Assembly (NCBI RefSeq): GCF_013340935.1
Contig: NZ_WHOS01000011.1
Span: forward strand, 1-64,000
Direction of reading: 5' to 3'
From: Azospirillum melinis
Lineage (GTDB): Bacteria; Pseudomonadota; Alphaproteobacteria; Azospirillales; Azospirillaceae
DNA: 64,000 bases
The translations under genes and the position numbers were made by a program. Positions 25,571 through 33,863 of the stretch are shown here, one piece after another. The number at the start of each line of letters is the position of its first letter. The first letter of the stretch is position 1. Below the pieces are notes generated by a model, which had not been told where the DNA came from, did not search any database, and worked only from the letters and a program-made list of their open reading frames with translations.

Positions 25571-25578
25571 GTTTAAGC
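25571..25578. repeat. 8-bp IS66 target duplication, right partner
   Basis: gtttaagc directly before the left inverted repeat of IS66 copy 2, identical to 127-134 beside copy 1. The stretch 25391-25570 holds no gene. Confidence 0.85.
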
Positions 25579-25602
25579 GTAAGCATCCGCTGAGTGCCGC
25601 GG

Positions 25603-27231
25603 TCAGGTAGCTTTCGTCTGCTCACGGATTGCTTTCCATTCCCAGGGGAGGAGTTCGTGCAGGCGGGTTTGAGGGATGTCGTTGATGCGCGCCAGCACAT
25701 CGGCGAGCCATGCCTGGGGGTCTACGTCGTTGAGCTTCGCCGTGGTGATCAGGCCGTACATGATCGCCGCCCGCTGTCCGCCGCGATCGGATCCGCAGAA
25801 CAGCCACGCTTTCCTCCCGAGGGCAATCCCGCGCAGGCCGCGTTCGGCGGCATTGTTGGTCAGGCACAGTTGGCCGTCGCCGAGGAAGCGGGTGAAGCCG
25901 TCCCAGCGGGTCAGCATGTAGTCCATCGCTTTGGCCACTGGGGCATGGCGGGAGAGTCGGGCGCGTTCCGTCCGCATCCAGTCCTCCAGCGCGGCTACCA
26001 GGGTGATGCCGTGCTCCCGGCGGGCTGCCAGCCGCTCGGCTGCCGGCTTGCCGTTCAAGGTGCGCTCGAGATCGAAGAGGGCGTCGATGCGCTTCACGGC
26101 TTCCAGCGCCAACGGTGAGATTGGCGGGGCGTCCTTGCCGCGTTTGGTATTCGCGGCGATGTCGGCCAGCTTGAAGAAGCCGCGCCGGGCATGCGCCCAG
26201 CACAGCACGTAGCGGATCGGCCCCGGCCGGCGATCGGGTTCGTACAGCCGGTTGTAGCCGGCGAACGCATCGGCCTGCAGCCAGCCCGTGAAGCCGGCCA
26301 GATGCCGTTCGGGATGCTCGCCCTTGCGGTCTCGCGAATAGTGGAACAGCGCTGCCGGTGGGGCTTGGCCGGCGAACGGCCGGTCATCGCGCACATACAC
26401 CCACAGCCGCCCGGTGTCGGTCTTGCCCTTGGCCAGCACGGGCACCGGCGTGTCGTCGCCATGCAGGCGATCCGCCGCCATCACATGCGCGGCGATCAGG
26501 TCGTGCAGCGGCTTCAGCACCGCGGCGGCGGTGCCCACCTGGTCGGCCAGGGTGGACAGGCTGAGCGGCACACCCTCGCGCGCGAAGCGTTCGGCCTGCC
26601 GGTTCAGCGGCTGATGCTGGCCGAACTTCTCGAACAGGAGGGTGGCCAGCAGGTGGGGGCCGGCCCAGCCCCGCGGGGTGGTGTGGAAAGGCGCCGGCGG
26701 CTGGCTGATCGTCTCGCAGGCCCGGCAGGAGAACCGCTCGCGCACCGTCTGGATCACCTTCCATTGGCGCGGGATCACCTCCAGCGTCTCGGTGATCGTC
26801 TCGCCCAGCTTGCACAGCTTGTCCGAGCCGCAGCACGGGCAGCTCACCGGAGCCGCCACAACGACGCGCTCGCGCGGCAGGTGGTCGGGAAAGGGCTGGC
26901 GCGACGGCCGCTTGCGGGTGAAGGCCGCCACCGCGGTCGTTCGGGCAGCGGCCTGCTCGGCCGCCAACTCGTCCTCGCTGGCCGTCGCTTCCAGTTCTTC
27001 GAGCTGGAACTCCAACTGGTCCAGCAGGCGCGCCTTGCGCTCGGAACGCGTGCCGTAGAGCTCGCGCCGGAGCTTCTCGATTTCCAGCTTCAGGCTGGCG
27101 ATCAGCGCCTCGGTATTTGACGCCATCGCCTTGGCCCGCGCCGCTTCGGCTTCCGCCGCGTCCGCCCGCGCCTCGGCCTGCGCCAAGGCGGCGCGCAGGC
27201 TGGCAATATCGTCGGGCGGGGCGGCGGTCAT
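25603..27231 (-). CDS. tnpC: IS66 transposase TnpC (DDE type)
   Basis: A 542-residue transposase: a leucine-zipper-like coiled coil at residues about 5-80, a zinc-finger pair CPCCGSDKLC and CRAC near 135-180, then the DDE core with LHGDDTPV, LQADAFAGYN and TNNAAERGLR. A normal C-terminus follows. Full length for the family, so the element may be active. tnpB ends 80 bp upstream. Confidence 0.95.
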   Translation of the reverse strand: MTAAPPDDIASLRAALAQAEARADAAEAEAARAKAMASNTEALIASLKLEIEKLRRELYGTRSERKARLLDQLEFQLEELEATASEDELAAEQAAARTTAVAAFTRKRPSRQPFPDHLPRERVVVAAPVSCPCCGSDKLCKLGETITETLEVIPRQWKVIQTVRERFSCRACETISQPPAPFHTTPRGWAGPHLLATLLFEKFGQHQPLNRQAERFAREGVPLSLSTLADQVGTAAAVLKPLHDLIAAHVMAADRLHGDDTPVPVLAKGKTDTGRLWVYVRDDRPFAGQAPPAALFHYSRDRKGEHPERHLAGFTGWLQADAFAGYNRLYEPDRRPGPIRYVLCWAHARRGFFKLADIAANTKRGKDAPPISPLALEAVKRIDALFDLERTLNGKPAAERLAARREHGITLVAALEDWMRTERARLSRHAPVAKAMDYMLTRWDGFTRFLGDGQLCLTNNAAERGLRGIALGRKAWLFCGSDRGGQRAAIMYGLITTAKLNDVDPQAWLADVLARINDIPQTRLHELLPWEWKAIREQTKAT

Positions 27232-27310
27232 GGCGCCAGTTTACCTGGAAACGTGCCGTTGAGCCGCCGCAATCACCCCTGAACCGGTGCGTCGATTCAC
27301 CGTGTCGCAG

Positions 27311-27658
27311 TCACCCTGCGGTCTCGGGGCGCCAAGTCTTCTGCGGGTTGCGCCAGTCGATGCCCTCGAGCAGATAGCCCATCTGCCCGACCGAGATCGA
27401 CACCGCGCCATCCGCCGGCGTCGGCCAGATGAACCGGCCCCGCTCCAGCCTCTTCATGAACAGGCAACTGCCCTGGCCGTCATACCAGATGATCTTCACC
27501 AGATCACCCCGGCGTCCGCGGAAGATGAAGAGATGACCGCTGTGCGGGTCTTGGGCGAAGCGTTCCTGCACCAGCAGCGCCAAGCTCGCCCACCCCTTGC
27601 GCATGTCTGTGTGCCCGCTGGCCAGCCACACCCGCACGCCACTCGGCACCGGGATCAT
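27311..27658 (-). CDS. tnpB: IS66 accessory protein TnpB
   Basis: A 115-residue IS66 Orf2 protein with the family hallmark MRKGWASLALLVQ and FIFRGRRGDLVKIIWYDGQG. Required with TnpA and TnpC for transposition in studied IS66 elements. Its start overlaps the end of tnpA by 4 bp. Confidence 0.95.
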   Translation of the reverse strand: MIPVPSGVRVWLASGHTDMRKGWASLALLVQERFAQDPHSGHLFIFRGRRGDLVKIIWYDGQGSCLFMKRLERGRFIWPTPADGAVSISVGQMGYLLEGIDWRNPQKTWRPETAG

Positions 27659-28065
27659 GCCAGGGCACCGATGACGGCCGCCGCCAAGGTCGGGTCAACT
27701 GGCCCTTCCAGACGCAGGCGTGCCCCGCTGGGCAGGATAACCTCGAGAACCGCCGGGCGCGTGGTCGGCGTGGCCGGAAGCGGCAATGGCTCAGAGGGGG
27801 CCACGACCGGCGGTTCCGTGACGCTCGGCTCCGGCGTGATGGTCACCGCGACGAAGCTGGGCGGTTCGGCCACGGAGGTCCCGCCGACCTTCATCAGGTC
27901 CCGCCAGCGATACAGCAGGCTTTCGTGCACGCCCAACCGACGGGCCGCCTCCGTCACCACCACGCCGGGCCGGAACGCCTCCTCCACCATCCGCACCTTC
28001 TCCGCCGGCGCGTAGCGCCGCCGCCGTTCCCGGCCCGTCAAAACCTCGATACGCTGGTAAGCCAT
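27655..28065 (-). CDS. tnpA: IS66 accessory protein TnpA (HTH)
   Basis: A 136-residue protein with an N-terminal helix-turn-helix (EAARRLGVHESLLYRWRDL, residues about 38-56) and a proline-rich middle. It is the first gene of the element, coupled to tnpB by ATGA. Its first codons are also present at bases 1-29. Confidence 0.93.
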   Translation of the reverse strand: MAYQRIEVLTGRERRRRYAPAEKVRMVEEAFRPGVVVTEAARRLGVHESLLYRWRDLMKVGGTSVAEPPSFVAVTITPEPSVTEPPVVAPSEPLPLPATPTTRPAVLEVILPSGARLRLEGPVDPTLAAAVIGALA

Positions 28066-28113
28066 GACGTTTGCAACTCGTTTGCGTCAGCGCGATGACG
28101 CGCAACGCAAAAC

Positions 28114-28539
28114 TCAAACGTCAGACCCTGTTTTGCCAAGGTGGCCCTCACCGGAGGCGTACCCTTGGTCGTCATCCTCGGTGTCCTCCATCGCGATGGT
28201 CAGCGCGACGCCCGCCGTCCGGCAGGCGCGCTCCGTGGCTGCGAAGAAATCGCTCAGCAGTGCGTCCGCTCCGGTGAAGGCGTAGGGAACTGGATCGGCC
28301 ATACGGCCATAACGGTGCTCATGGTCGAAGCGGGTTTCCCGGCCGACTCCATGCGCGTTGTCGAAGCCCATCAGGCGGGTGCCGTCCACATCGTGCAGGG
28401 TCAGCGAATAGCGCATGCCGTGGGGCTTCTCCGCGGTGACCGGCGTTCGCCAGAGGCGAAACCGCAGGCTCCACCCATTCTCCAGCCAGTAGCGCCGCCG
28501 GTGACATCCGAGAAGGCGCTCAACCGCTTCATCAACCAT
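28114..28539 (-). pseudogene. TumE-like toxin gene, 3' end replaced by IS66 sequence
   Basis: The frame opens at 28539 and encodes about 126 native residues with WSLRFRLWR, PHGMRYSLTLHDVDGTRLMGFDN and a C-terminal helix, a pattern of the TumE (DUF6516) toxin family. At 28163 it enters the IS66 end and picks up about 16 foreign residues before a stop inside the element. In TumE-TumA loci the HTH antitoxin gene follows the toxin; here it would lie left of IS66 copy 1, outside the window. The toxin may be inactive or may keep most of its fold. Confidence 0.55.
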
Positions 28540-28559
28540 ATATCTCTCACCGATATATG
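28537..28559. promoter_or_regulatory. Palindrome over the start of the TumE-like gene
   Basis: CATATATC (28537-28544) and GATATATG (28552-28559) form perfect 8-bp arms around 7 bases, overlapping the start codon. The related words GTATATCG and GATATAAG follow near 28580-28600. Typical placing for a toxin-antitoxin operator, with AT-rich promoter sequence around. Confidence 0.5.
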
Positions 28560-28701
28560 CTTCAATATGGCATCATTGTATATCGTAAAATGATATAAGC
28601 CAGGGTCGGATGCAGGCGCGGTGCTGGTCTCGGGCATCATCAAAAGGGACCGCCTCCCGTGGGCGATCCCCAGGCAAACGGGTAGCGGGCCGGCCCGCCT
28701 C

Positions 28702-30171
28702 TTACCGCCCTCCAAGCCCCCGATACAGCTCCATGTACTCCTCCGCCGGCCCGTGCCAGCCGAAGTCCCGCGTCATGGCGCGGCGCTGCATCGCCTGCCA
28801 GCGGTCGGGCTTGCGGTAGACGCTCATCGCCCGGCGCAGTGCCCACACCAGTTCCTGGCCGGTCGCGTTGACGAACTGGAAGCCCGTCGCGCTGCCGTCG
28901 GCGCTGGCGGCCGGGTTGGCGTCGATCACCGTGTCGGCGAGGCCGCCGGTGCGGCGGACCAGCGGCAGGGTGCCGTATTTCAGGGCGTAGAGCTGGGTCA
29001 GGCCGCAGGGCTCCGAGCGTGACGGCACCAGGAACAGGTCGGCACCGGCCTGGATGCGGTGGGACAGCGGCTCGTCATAGCCGATGCGGACGCCGATGGA
29101 CTGCGGATGCCACTGGGCAAGCTGGCGGAAACCGGCCTCGCTGGAGGCGTCGCCGCTGCCCAGAACCACCAGCTGGCCGCCCCAGGACACCCATTGGCCG
29201 GCGGCCTCCAGCACCAGATCGAGGCCCTTGTGCCAGGTCAGGCGGCTGACCACGGCGGCCAAGGGCGCGTCGGGGCGGCGGTCCAGGCCGAAGGCGGATT
29301 GCAGATCGGCCTTGCAGGCGTCCTTACCGCCGAGATCGTCGGGGGTGTAGCGGGCGGGCAGATGCGGGTCGGTCGCCGGATCCCAGACCGCGTAATCGAC
29401 GCCGTTCAGGATGCCGGTCAGCACGTCGGACCGGGTGGCGAGCAGGCCCTGCAGACCGGTGCCGTGCTCGGCCGTCTGGATCTCGTTGGCGTAGGTCGGG
29501 CTGACCGTGGTCAGGCGGTCGGCATAGTAGCAACCGGCCTTCAGGAAGCTGATGTTGCCGTAATACTCGACCCCATCGACGCGGAAGCTGGAGGAGGGCA
29601 GGCCGAGGTCGCCCATCATCCAGGGGCCGAACAGGCCCTGATAGGCGATGTTGTGGATGGTCAGCACCGTGCCCGGCCGGAAGGGGCCGGCGAAACGGTC
29701 GGGGCGCAGGGTCAGATACGCGGGGATCAGCGCCGCCTGCCAGTCATGGCCGTGCAGGATGTCGGGCCGCCACCAGGGATCGTAGGAGGTCTCCGCCGCG
29801 AAGCCGGCGGCGACCCAGGCGAGGGCTGCGAAGCGCAGGGCGTTGTCGGCCCAGTCCTTGCCGTCCGGCCCGAGATAGGGGTTGCCGGGACGGTCGTACA
29901 GCGACGGCGCCTTCAGCGCATAGGCGAGAACCCCGTCGGCGGTGCGGCCGATGCACAGCTGGGCGCGGTCGCAGCCGGGCAGGTCGGTGATCAGGTCGCC
30001 GACCTCATGCAGGTTCTGCAGGCTGTTCAGAACGGCGGGATAGCCCGGCAGCAGCAGGCGGACATCGGCGCCGGCGGCGATCAGGGCCGGCGGCAGGGCG
30101 GCGGACACGTCCGCCAGCCCCCCCGTCTTGACCATCGGGTAGCATTCGGACGTGACGTAGAGGACGCGCAT
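28702..30171 (-). CDS. glgA: Glycogen synthase (ADP-glucose type)
   Basis: A 489-residue GT5 glycosyltransferase that extends alpha-1,4-glucan chains from ADP-glucose. The ADP-glucose-binding KTGGLADV is at residues 15-22. The C-terminal GT-B domain carries SRLTWHKGLDL and the donor-site block RSEPCGLTQLYALKYGTLPLVR with TGGLADTV. Length is normal. It follows glgC by 139 bp on the same strand, a glycogen-synthesis unit. This is the first intact backbone gene right of the integrated block. Confidence 0.96.
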   Translation of the reverse strand: MRVLYVTSECYPMVKTGGLADVSAALPPALIAAGADVRLLLPGYPAVLNSLQNLHEVGDLITDLPGCDRAQLCIGRTADGVLAYALKAPSLYDRPGNPYLGPDGKDWADNALRFAALAWVAAGFAAETSYDPWWRPDILHGHDWQAALIPAYLTLRPDRFAGPFRPGTVLTIHNIAYQGLFGPWMMGDLGLPSSSFRVDGVEYYGNISFLKAGCYYADRLTTVSPTYANEIQTAEHGTGLQGLLATRSDVLTGILNGVDYAVWDPATDPHLPARYTPDDLGGKDACKADLQSAFGLDRRPDAPLAAVVSRLTWHKGLDLVLEAAGQWVSWGGQLVVLGSGDASSEAGFRQLAQWHPQSIGVRIGYDEPLSHRIQAGADLFLVPSRSEPCGLTQLYALKYGTLPLVRRTGGLADTVIDANPAASADGSATGFQFVNATGQELVWALRRAMSVYRKPDRWQAMQRRAMTRDFGWHGPAEEYMELYRGLGGR

Positions 30172-30310
30172 CGGGAAGGCACTCGGCGATAGGCGGGAGG
30201 GGTGAAAGGCGGGAGGGTGTGGACATGGTATAGCGCCGATGCGGGGCCGGTGGGGAGCCGGACCGCATCAGCGCGGGCCATGGGGCAGGGGAGGGCGGCG
30301 AAATGCCGCC

Positions 30311-31582
30311 TTACTCCTTCGGCAGCTTCTCGATCATCTCGCGGGTGATCAGGACGACGCCGCCCTCGCTGCGGTGGAAGCGCCTGGCGTCCAGCTCCGC
30401 GTCCTCGCCGACGACGAGGCCGTTGGGGATGCTGACGCCGCGGTCGATCACCACCTTCTTCAGGCGGCAATGGCGGCCGATGTCGCATTCCGGCAGGACC
30501 ACCGCCTCGTACAGCTCGCTGTAGGAGTTGACGCGGACCGAGCTGAACAGCAGCGAGCGGCGCACGGTGGAGCCGGAGATGATGCAGCCGCCCGACACGA
30601 GGCTGTCGATCGCCGTGCCGCGCCGGTTCTCGTCGTCGAAGACGAATTTGGCGGGGGGAAGCTGTTCCTGATAGGTGAAGATCGGCCAGTCGCGGTTGTA
30701 CATGTTCAACTGCGGCGTGACGTGGCAGAGGTCGAGGTTGGCTTCCCAATAGGCGTCGATGGTGCCGACGTCGCGCCAGTAGGGGGCGTCGTCCGGCGCG
30801 TCGATGATGGCGCTGTCGGCATAGTCGTGGGCGATGATGCGGGCGCCGGTCTTCACCAGATGCGGGATGATGTCCTTGCCGAAATCGCGGCTGGAGCCGG
30901 GGGTGGCGACGTCGCGCTCCAACTGCTCATAGAGGAACTGGGCGTTGAAGACGTAGATGCCCATGCTGGCCAGCGCCATGTCGGGACGGCCCGGCATCGG
31001 CGGCGGGTCGGCCGGCTTCTCGACGAAGTCGATGATGCGGCGCTCCTCGTCGATGTGCATCACGCCGAAGCCGGTCGCCTGTTCGCGCGGGACGGCGATG
31101 CAGGGAACGGTCACGTCGGCCTTGCGGTCGATGTGGTCGAGCAGCAGCGCGCCGTAATCCATCTTGTAGATGTGGTCGCCGGCCAGGATCAGGACATATT
31201 CCGGCTCGTGGTCGCGCAGGATGTCGAGGTTCTGGTACACGGCGTCGGCGGTGCCCTGGTACCACTCGGTCTCGCTGACGCGCTGCTGGGCCGGCAGCAG
31301 GTCGCAGAACTCGTTCATCTCGCCACGGAAGACGTTCCAGCCGCGCTGGAGATGGCGCAGAAGGCTGTGAGACTTGTACTGCGTCAGCACGCCGATGCGG
31401 CGGAAGCCGGAGTTGACGCAGTTGGACAGCGCGAAGTCGATGATGCGGTACTTGCCGCCGAAATAGGTGGCCGGCTTGGCCCGTCGGTCGGTCAGCTGCT
31501 TCAGACGGCTTCCGCGTCCCCCGGCCAGCACCAGCGCCACCGCACGTCGCGGTGCGAGGCGCAGATCCCGTTTGTCGAGCAT
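30311..31582 (-). CDS. glgC: Glucose-1-phosphate adenylyltransferase
   Basis: A 423-residue enzyme that makes ADP-glucose for GlgA. The N-terminal nucleotide-binding loop [20 protein letters not shown], the [13 protein letters not shown] block and a C-terminal left-handed beta-helix are present. ATG 31582 is chosen because AAGGGGG lies just before it and the protein then starts like other GlgC proteins; the frame stays open 45 codons further up without support. It is divergent from amtB across a 672-bp gap. Confidence 0.95.
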   Translation of the reverse strand: MLDKRDLRLAPRRAVALVLAGGRGSRLKQLTDRRAKPATYFGGKYRIIDFALSNCVNSGFRRIGVLTQYKSHSLLRHLQRGWNVFRGEMNEFCDLLPAQQRVSETEWYQGTADAVYQNLDILRDHEPEYVLILAGDHIYKMDYGALLLDHIDRKADVTVPCIAVPREQATGFGVMHIDEERRIIDFVEKPADPPPMPGRPDMALASMGIYVFNAQFLYEQLERDVATPGSSRDFGKDIIPHLVKTGARIIAHDYADSAIIDAPDDAPYWRDVGTIDAYWEANLDLCHVTPQLNMYNRDWPIFTYQEQLPPAKFVFDDENRRGTAIDSLVSGGCIISGSTVRRSLLFSSVRVNSYSELYEAVVLPECDIGRHCRLKKVVIDRGVSIPNGLVVGEDAELDARRFHRSEGGVVLITREMIEKLPKE

Positions 31583-32078
31583 GGCCGTTACCCCCTTTGC
31601 CTTATTCTTGCGGCCGCTCGGCTGCGGCCATTCCATATGGAGGCGTTGACGGTGCCACATCTCGCCGCCATGTCCAATAGGCGCGGCGGACGGGTCGCAT
31701 CGGCTTACCCGCCGCAATACCTCTTCGCGGTCCTAGGAGGAACGGGGGGCGTATGCCCTACTCCGCCGAACGGACTGGAGGGAAGAGGTAGGGTCTTGGT
31801 CTGGCACCGCCGCGATGCCGCCGCAATGGGCGGCTTTCGGGCCATGGCGTGCCCAAATTTTCATCATCTGCCGGAATGGCAGCCAAAATGCCGGGGTAAA
31901 GCGGAGCGAAATCGGGCTGCCGGCCCTGCCGTTCGGTCGAAAGCCCGGAATTTGCGGCGAAATGTCGGTTCCGAAATCTGCCTGTTTCCTGTGCAAACAC
32001 CGGGTGCGACTCGTAGGAGGGTGCCCGTTCGGGGGTCCCGCGTCAGGACAACCCTGACGATTCCAAGCCGTTTTCAAC

Positions 32079-32094
32079 TGGCACGCTTCTTGTA
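32079..32094 (+). promoter_or_regulatory. Sigma-54 promoter of amtB
   Basis: TGGCACGCTTCTTGTA fits TGGCAC-N5-TTGCW with one change in the -12 part. It lies about 160 bp before amtB. Ammonium transporter genes in Azospirillum are known to depend on nitrogen regulation through NtrC and RpoN. The rest of 31583-32254 holds a GC hairpin (32125-32149) but no gene. Confidence 0.75.
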
Positions 32095-32254
32095 ACGCTG
32101 GAGACGTCCTTGGTCCCGTCCGCCGCCCCGTCTTTGCCGGGGACGGGGCGACCGGGACGGGGTCGCCCCAGTGCGGTGCCCTGAGCGCGGAACACCTCCG
32201 GTGCCGCGCCGGCCGTAAGGGGGTGGGAGCGATTTTGGAGAAAGAGGAGCCTCG

Positions 32255-33688
32255 ATGAACCGTCTGTTCCTTATGGCCGCACCGATGATGGCGGTTGCTC
32301 TGGGCGCGGTCGGCATGCCGGCCGCAGCCCTTGCCCAGGATCCGGCGGCTGCCGCCGCTGCCGCGGCTGCGGCTGCCGCCGCTGCTGCCGCACCGGCGGC
32401 TCCGGCGCTGAATGGCGGCGACACCGCCTGGATGCTCATCTCCACCGCGCTGGTGCTGATGATGACCATCCCCGGCCTGGCGCTGTTCTACGGCGGCATG
32501 GTCCGCAAGATGAACGTGCTGGCGACGGTGATGCAGAGCTTCGCCATCACCTGCCTGATCAGCGTCCTGTGGTACGTCATCGGCTACAGCCTGGCCTTCA
32601 CCGGCACCGGTGCCTATGTCGGCGGTCTCGACCGGCTGTTCCTCAACGGGCTCGACTTCACGAAGGCCTTCGTGCTGGGCGAGGCGACGGGGTCGGGCGT
32701 CCCGACGACGATCCCCGAGCCGGTCTTCATGATGTTCCAGATGACCTTCGCGATCATCACCCCGGCCCTGATCACCGGCGCCTTCGCCGACCGCATGAAG
32801 TTCTCCTCCCTGCTGGTCTTCACCGCGCTGTGGTCGATCGTGGTCTATGCGCCGATCGCCCACTGGGTCTGGTACCCGTCGGGCTTCCTGTTCGGCCTGG
32901 GCGTGCTGGACTTTGCCGGCGGCACGGTCGTGCACATCAACGCTGGCGTCGCCGGCCTGGTCGCAGCACTGGTGATCGGCAAGCGCAAGGGCTATCCGAA
33001 GGAAGCCTTCATGCCGCACAACCTGGTGCTGTCGCTGATCGGCGCCTCGCTGCTGTGGGTTGGCTGGTTCGGCTTCAACGCCGGTTCGGCCCTGACCGCC
33101 GGTCCGCGCGCCGGCATGGCGCTGGCCGCCACGCACATCGCCACCGCCGGTGCCGCCATGGGCTGGCTGTTCGCGGAGTGGATCGTCAAGGGCAAGCCGT
33201 CGATCCTCGGCATCATCTCCGGCGCCGTCGCCGGCCTGGTCGCGGTGACCCCGGCCGCCGGCTTCGTCGACCCGACGGGCGCCATCGTCATCGGCATCGT
33301 CGCCGGCGTGGTCTGCTTCTGGTCGGCCACCAGCCTCAAGCACATGCTGGGCTATGACGACAGCCTGGACGCCTTCGGCGTGCACGGCGTCGGCGGCCTG
33401 ATCGGCGCCATCCTGACCGGCGTGTTCGCCAAGATGTCGGTGTCCAACAGCGAAGGCGGCTTCGCCGCGGTCCTCCAGGCCGACCCGAAGGCCACGCTGG
33501 GCCTGCTGGAAGGCAACGCCGCCGCCGTCTGGATCCAGGTCCAGGGCGTCCTCTACACCATGGTCTGGTGCGCCGTCGCCACCTTCGTCCTGCTGAAGGT
33601 CGTCGATGTGGTCATGGGCCTGCGCGTCGAGGAAGATGTGGAGCGCGACGGTCTCGACCTCGCCCTGCACGGCGAGAGCATCCACTAA
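32255..33688 (+). CDS. amtB: Ammonium transporter
   Basis: A 477-residue Amt/Rh-family channel. An N-terminal signal-like segment is followed by an unusual run of about 17 alanines, then eleven predicted membrane spans. The pore twin histidines are seen in VVHINAG and FGVHGVGG, and FADRMKF lies between spans. It imports ammonium in the inner membrane and is normally controlled by a PII protein; no glnK is adjacent here. A strong terminator follows. Confidence 0.95.
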   Translation: MNRLFLMAAPMMAVALGAVGMPAAALAQDPAAAAAAAAAAAAAAAAPAAPALNGGDTAWMLISTALVLMMTIPGLALFYGGMVRKMNVLATVMQSFAITCLISVLWYVIGYSLAFTGTGAYVGGLDRLFLNGLDFTKAFVLGEATGSGVPTTIPEPVFMMFQMTFAIITPALITGAFADRMKFSSLLVFTALWSIVVYAPIAHWVWYPSGFLFGLGVLDFAGGTVVHINAGVAGLVAALVIGKRKGYPKEAFMPHNLVLSLIGASLLWVGWFGFNAGSALTAGPRAGMALAATHIATAGAAMGWLFAEWIVKGKPSILGIISGAVAGLVAVTPAAGFVDPTGAIVIGIVAGVVCFWSATSLKHMLGYDDSLDAFGVHGVGGLIGAILTGVFAKMSVSNSEGGFAAVLQADPKATLGLLEGNAAAVWIQVQGVLYTMVWCAVATFVLLKVVDVVMGLRVEEDVERDGLDLALHGESIH

Positions 33689-33717
33689 GAACATCCCTTT
33701 CCCACGGGTCTCTTGCG

Positions 33718-33748
33718 AAAGGCCGCCGGTTCTCCGGCGGCCTTTTTC
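33718..33748 (+). terminator. Rho-independent terminator after amtB
   Basis: GGCCGCCGG (33721-33729) pairs with CCGGCGGCC (33734-33742) around TTCT, followed by five T residues. Confidence 0.88.
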
Positions 33749-33863
33749 GTTTCGATTGTTGCGCGGAGCGGAACGCTGTGACGCGGGCGGGCCGGCTTCA
33801 CGGCGGGGCTGCGGCGGACTACCTCTGGTGCATCGTCATTGTGTCCGCTCAGGAGTTGCCGCC

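Larger units (their letters stand above)
127..25578. mobile_element. Probable integrated plasmid bracketed by direct IS66 copies
   Basis: This 25.4-kb segment has a replication initiator, iterons, a ParA/RHH partition pair, two tyrosine recombinase genes, toxin-antitoxin modules and defence genes, and none of the housekeeping genes seen right of 28163. Its two ends carry the same 8-bp word, gtttaagc, each directly touching an IS66 terminus. IS66 elements duplicate 8 bp on insertion, so these are the two halves of one insertion event in a circular molecule. Joining the ends gives a circle of about 25.4 kb without IS66, or 28,036 bp with it. Fusion to the host replicon may have come from recombination between IS66 copies or from replicative cointegrate formation; the sequence does not separate the two. 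No relaxase or conjugation genes were seen. Confidence 0.8.
25579..28162 (-). mobile_element. Complete IS66-family insertion sequence (copy 2)
   Basis: A 2584-bp element with related terminal repeats starting GTAAGCATCCGCTGAGTGCC (25579 on) and, reading inward from 28162, GTACGCCTCCGGTGAGGGCC. It holds the standard tnpA-tnpB-tnpC set. The 8 bp to the right (ccttggtc, 28163-28170) differ from those to the left (gtttaagc), so this copy is not a simple insertion at its present place. Confidence 0.93.

Noticed and set aside
1..28162. Reading of the IS66-bracketed block as a classic composite transposon
   Set aside because: A composite transposon should have matching 8-bp words on its outer sides. 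Here the inner sides match, and the right outer word differs, which fits plasmid fusion better.
31733..33694. Very long minus-strand frame opposite amtB
   Set aside because: A shadow frame of a GC-rich gene; amtB on the plus strand is certain.
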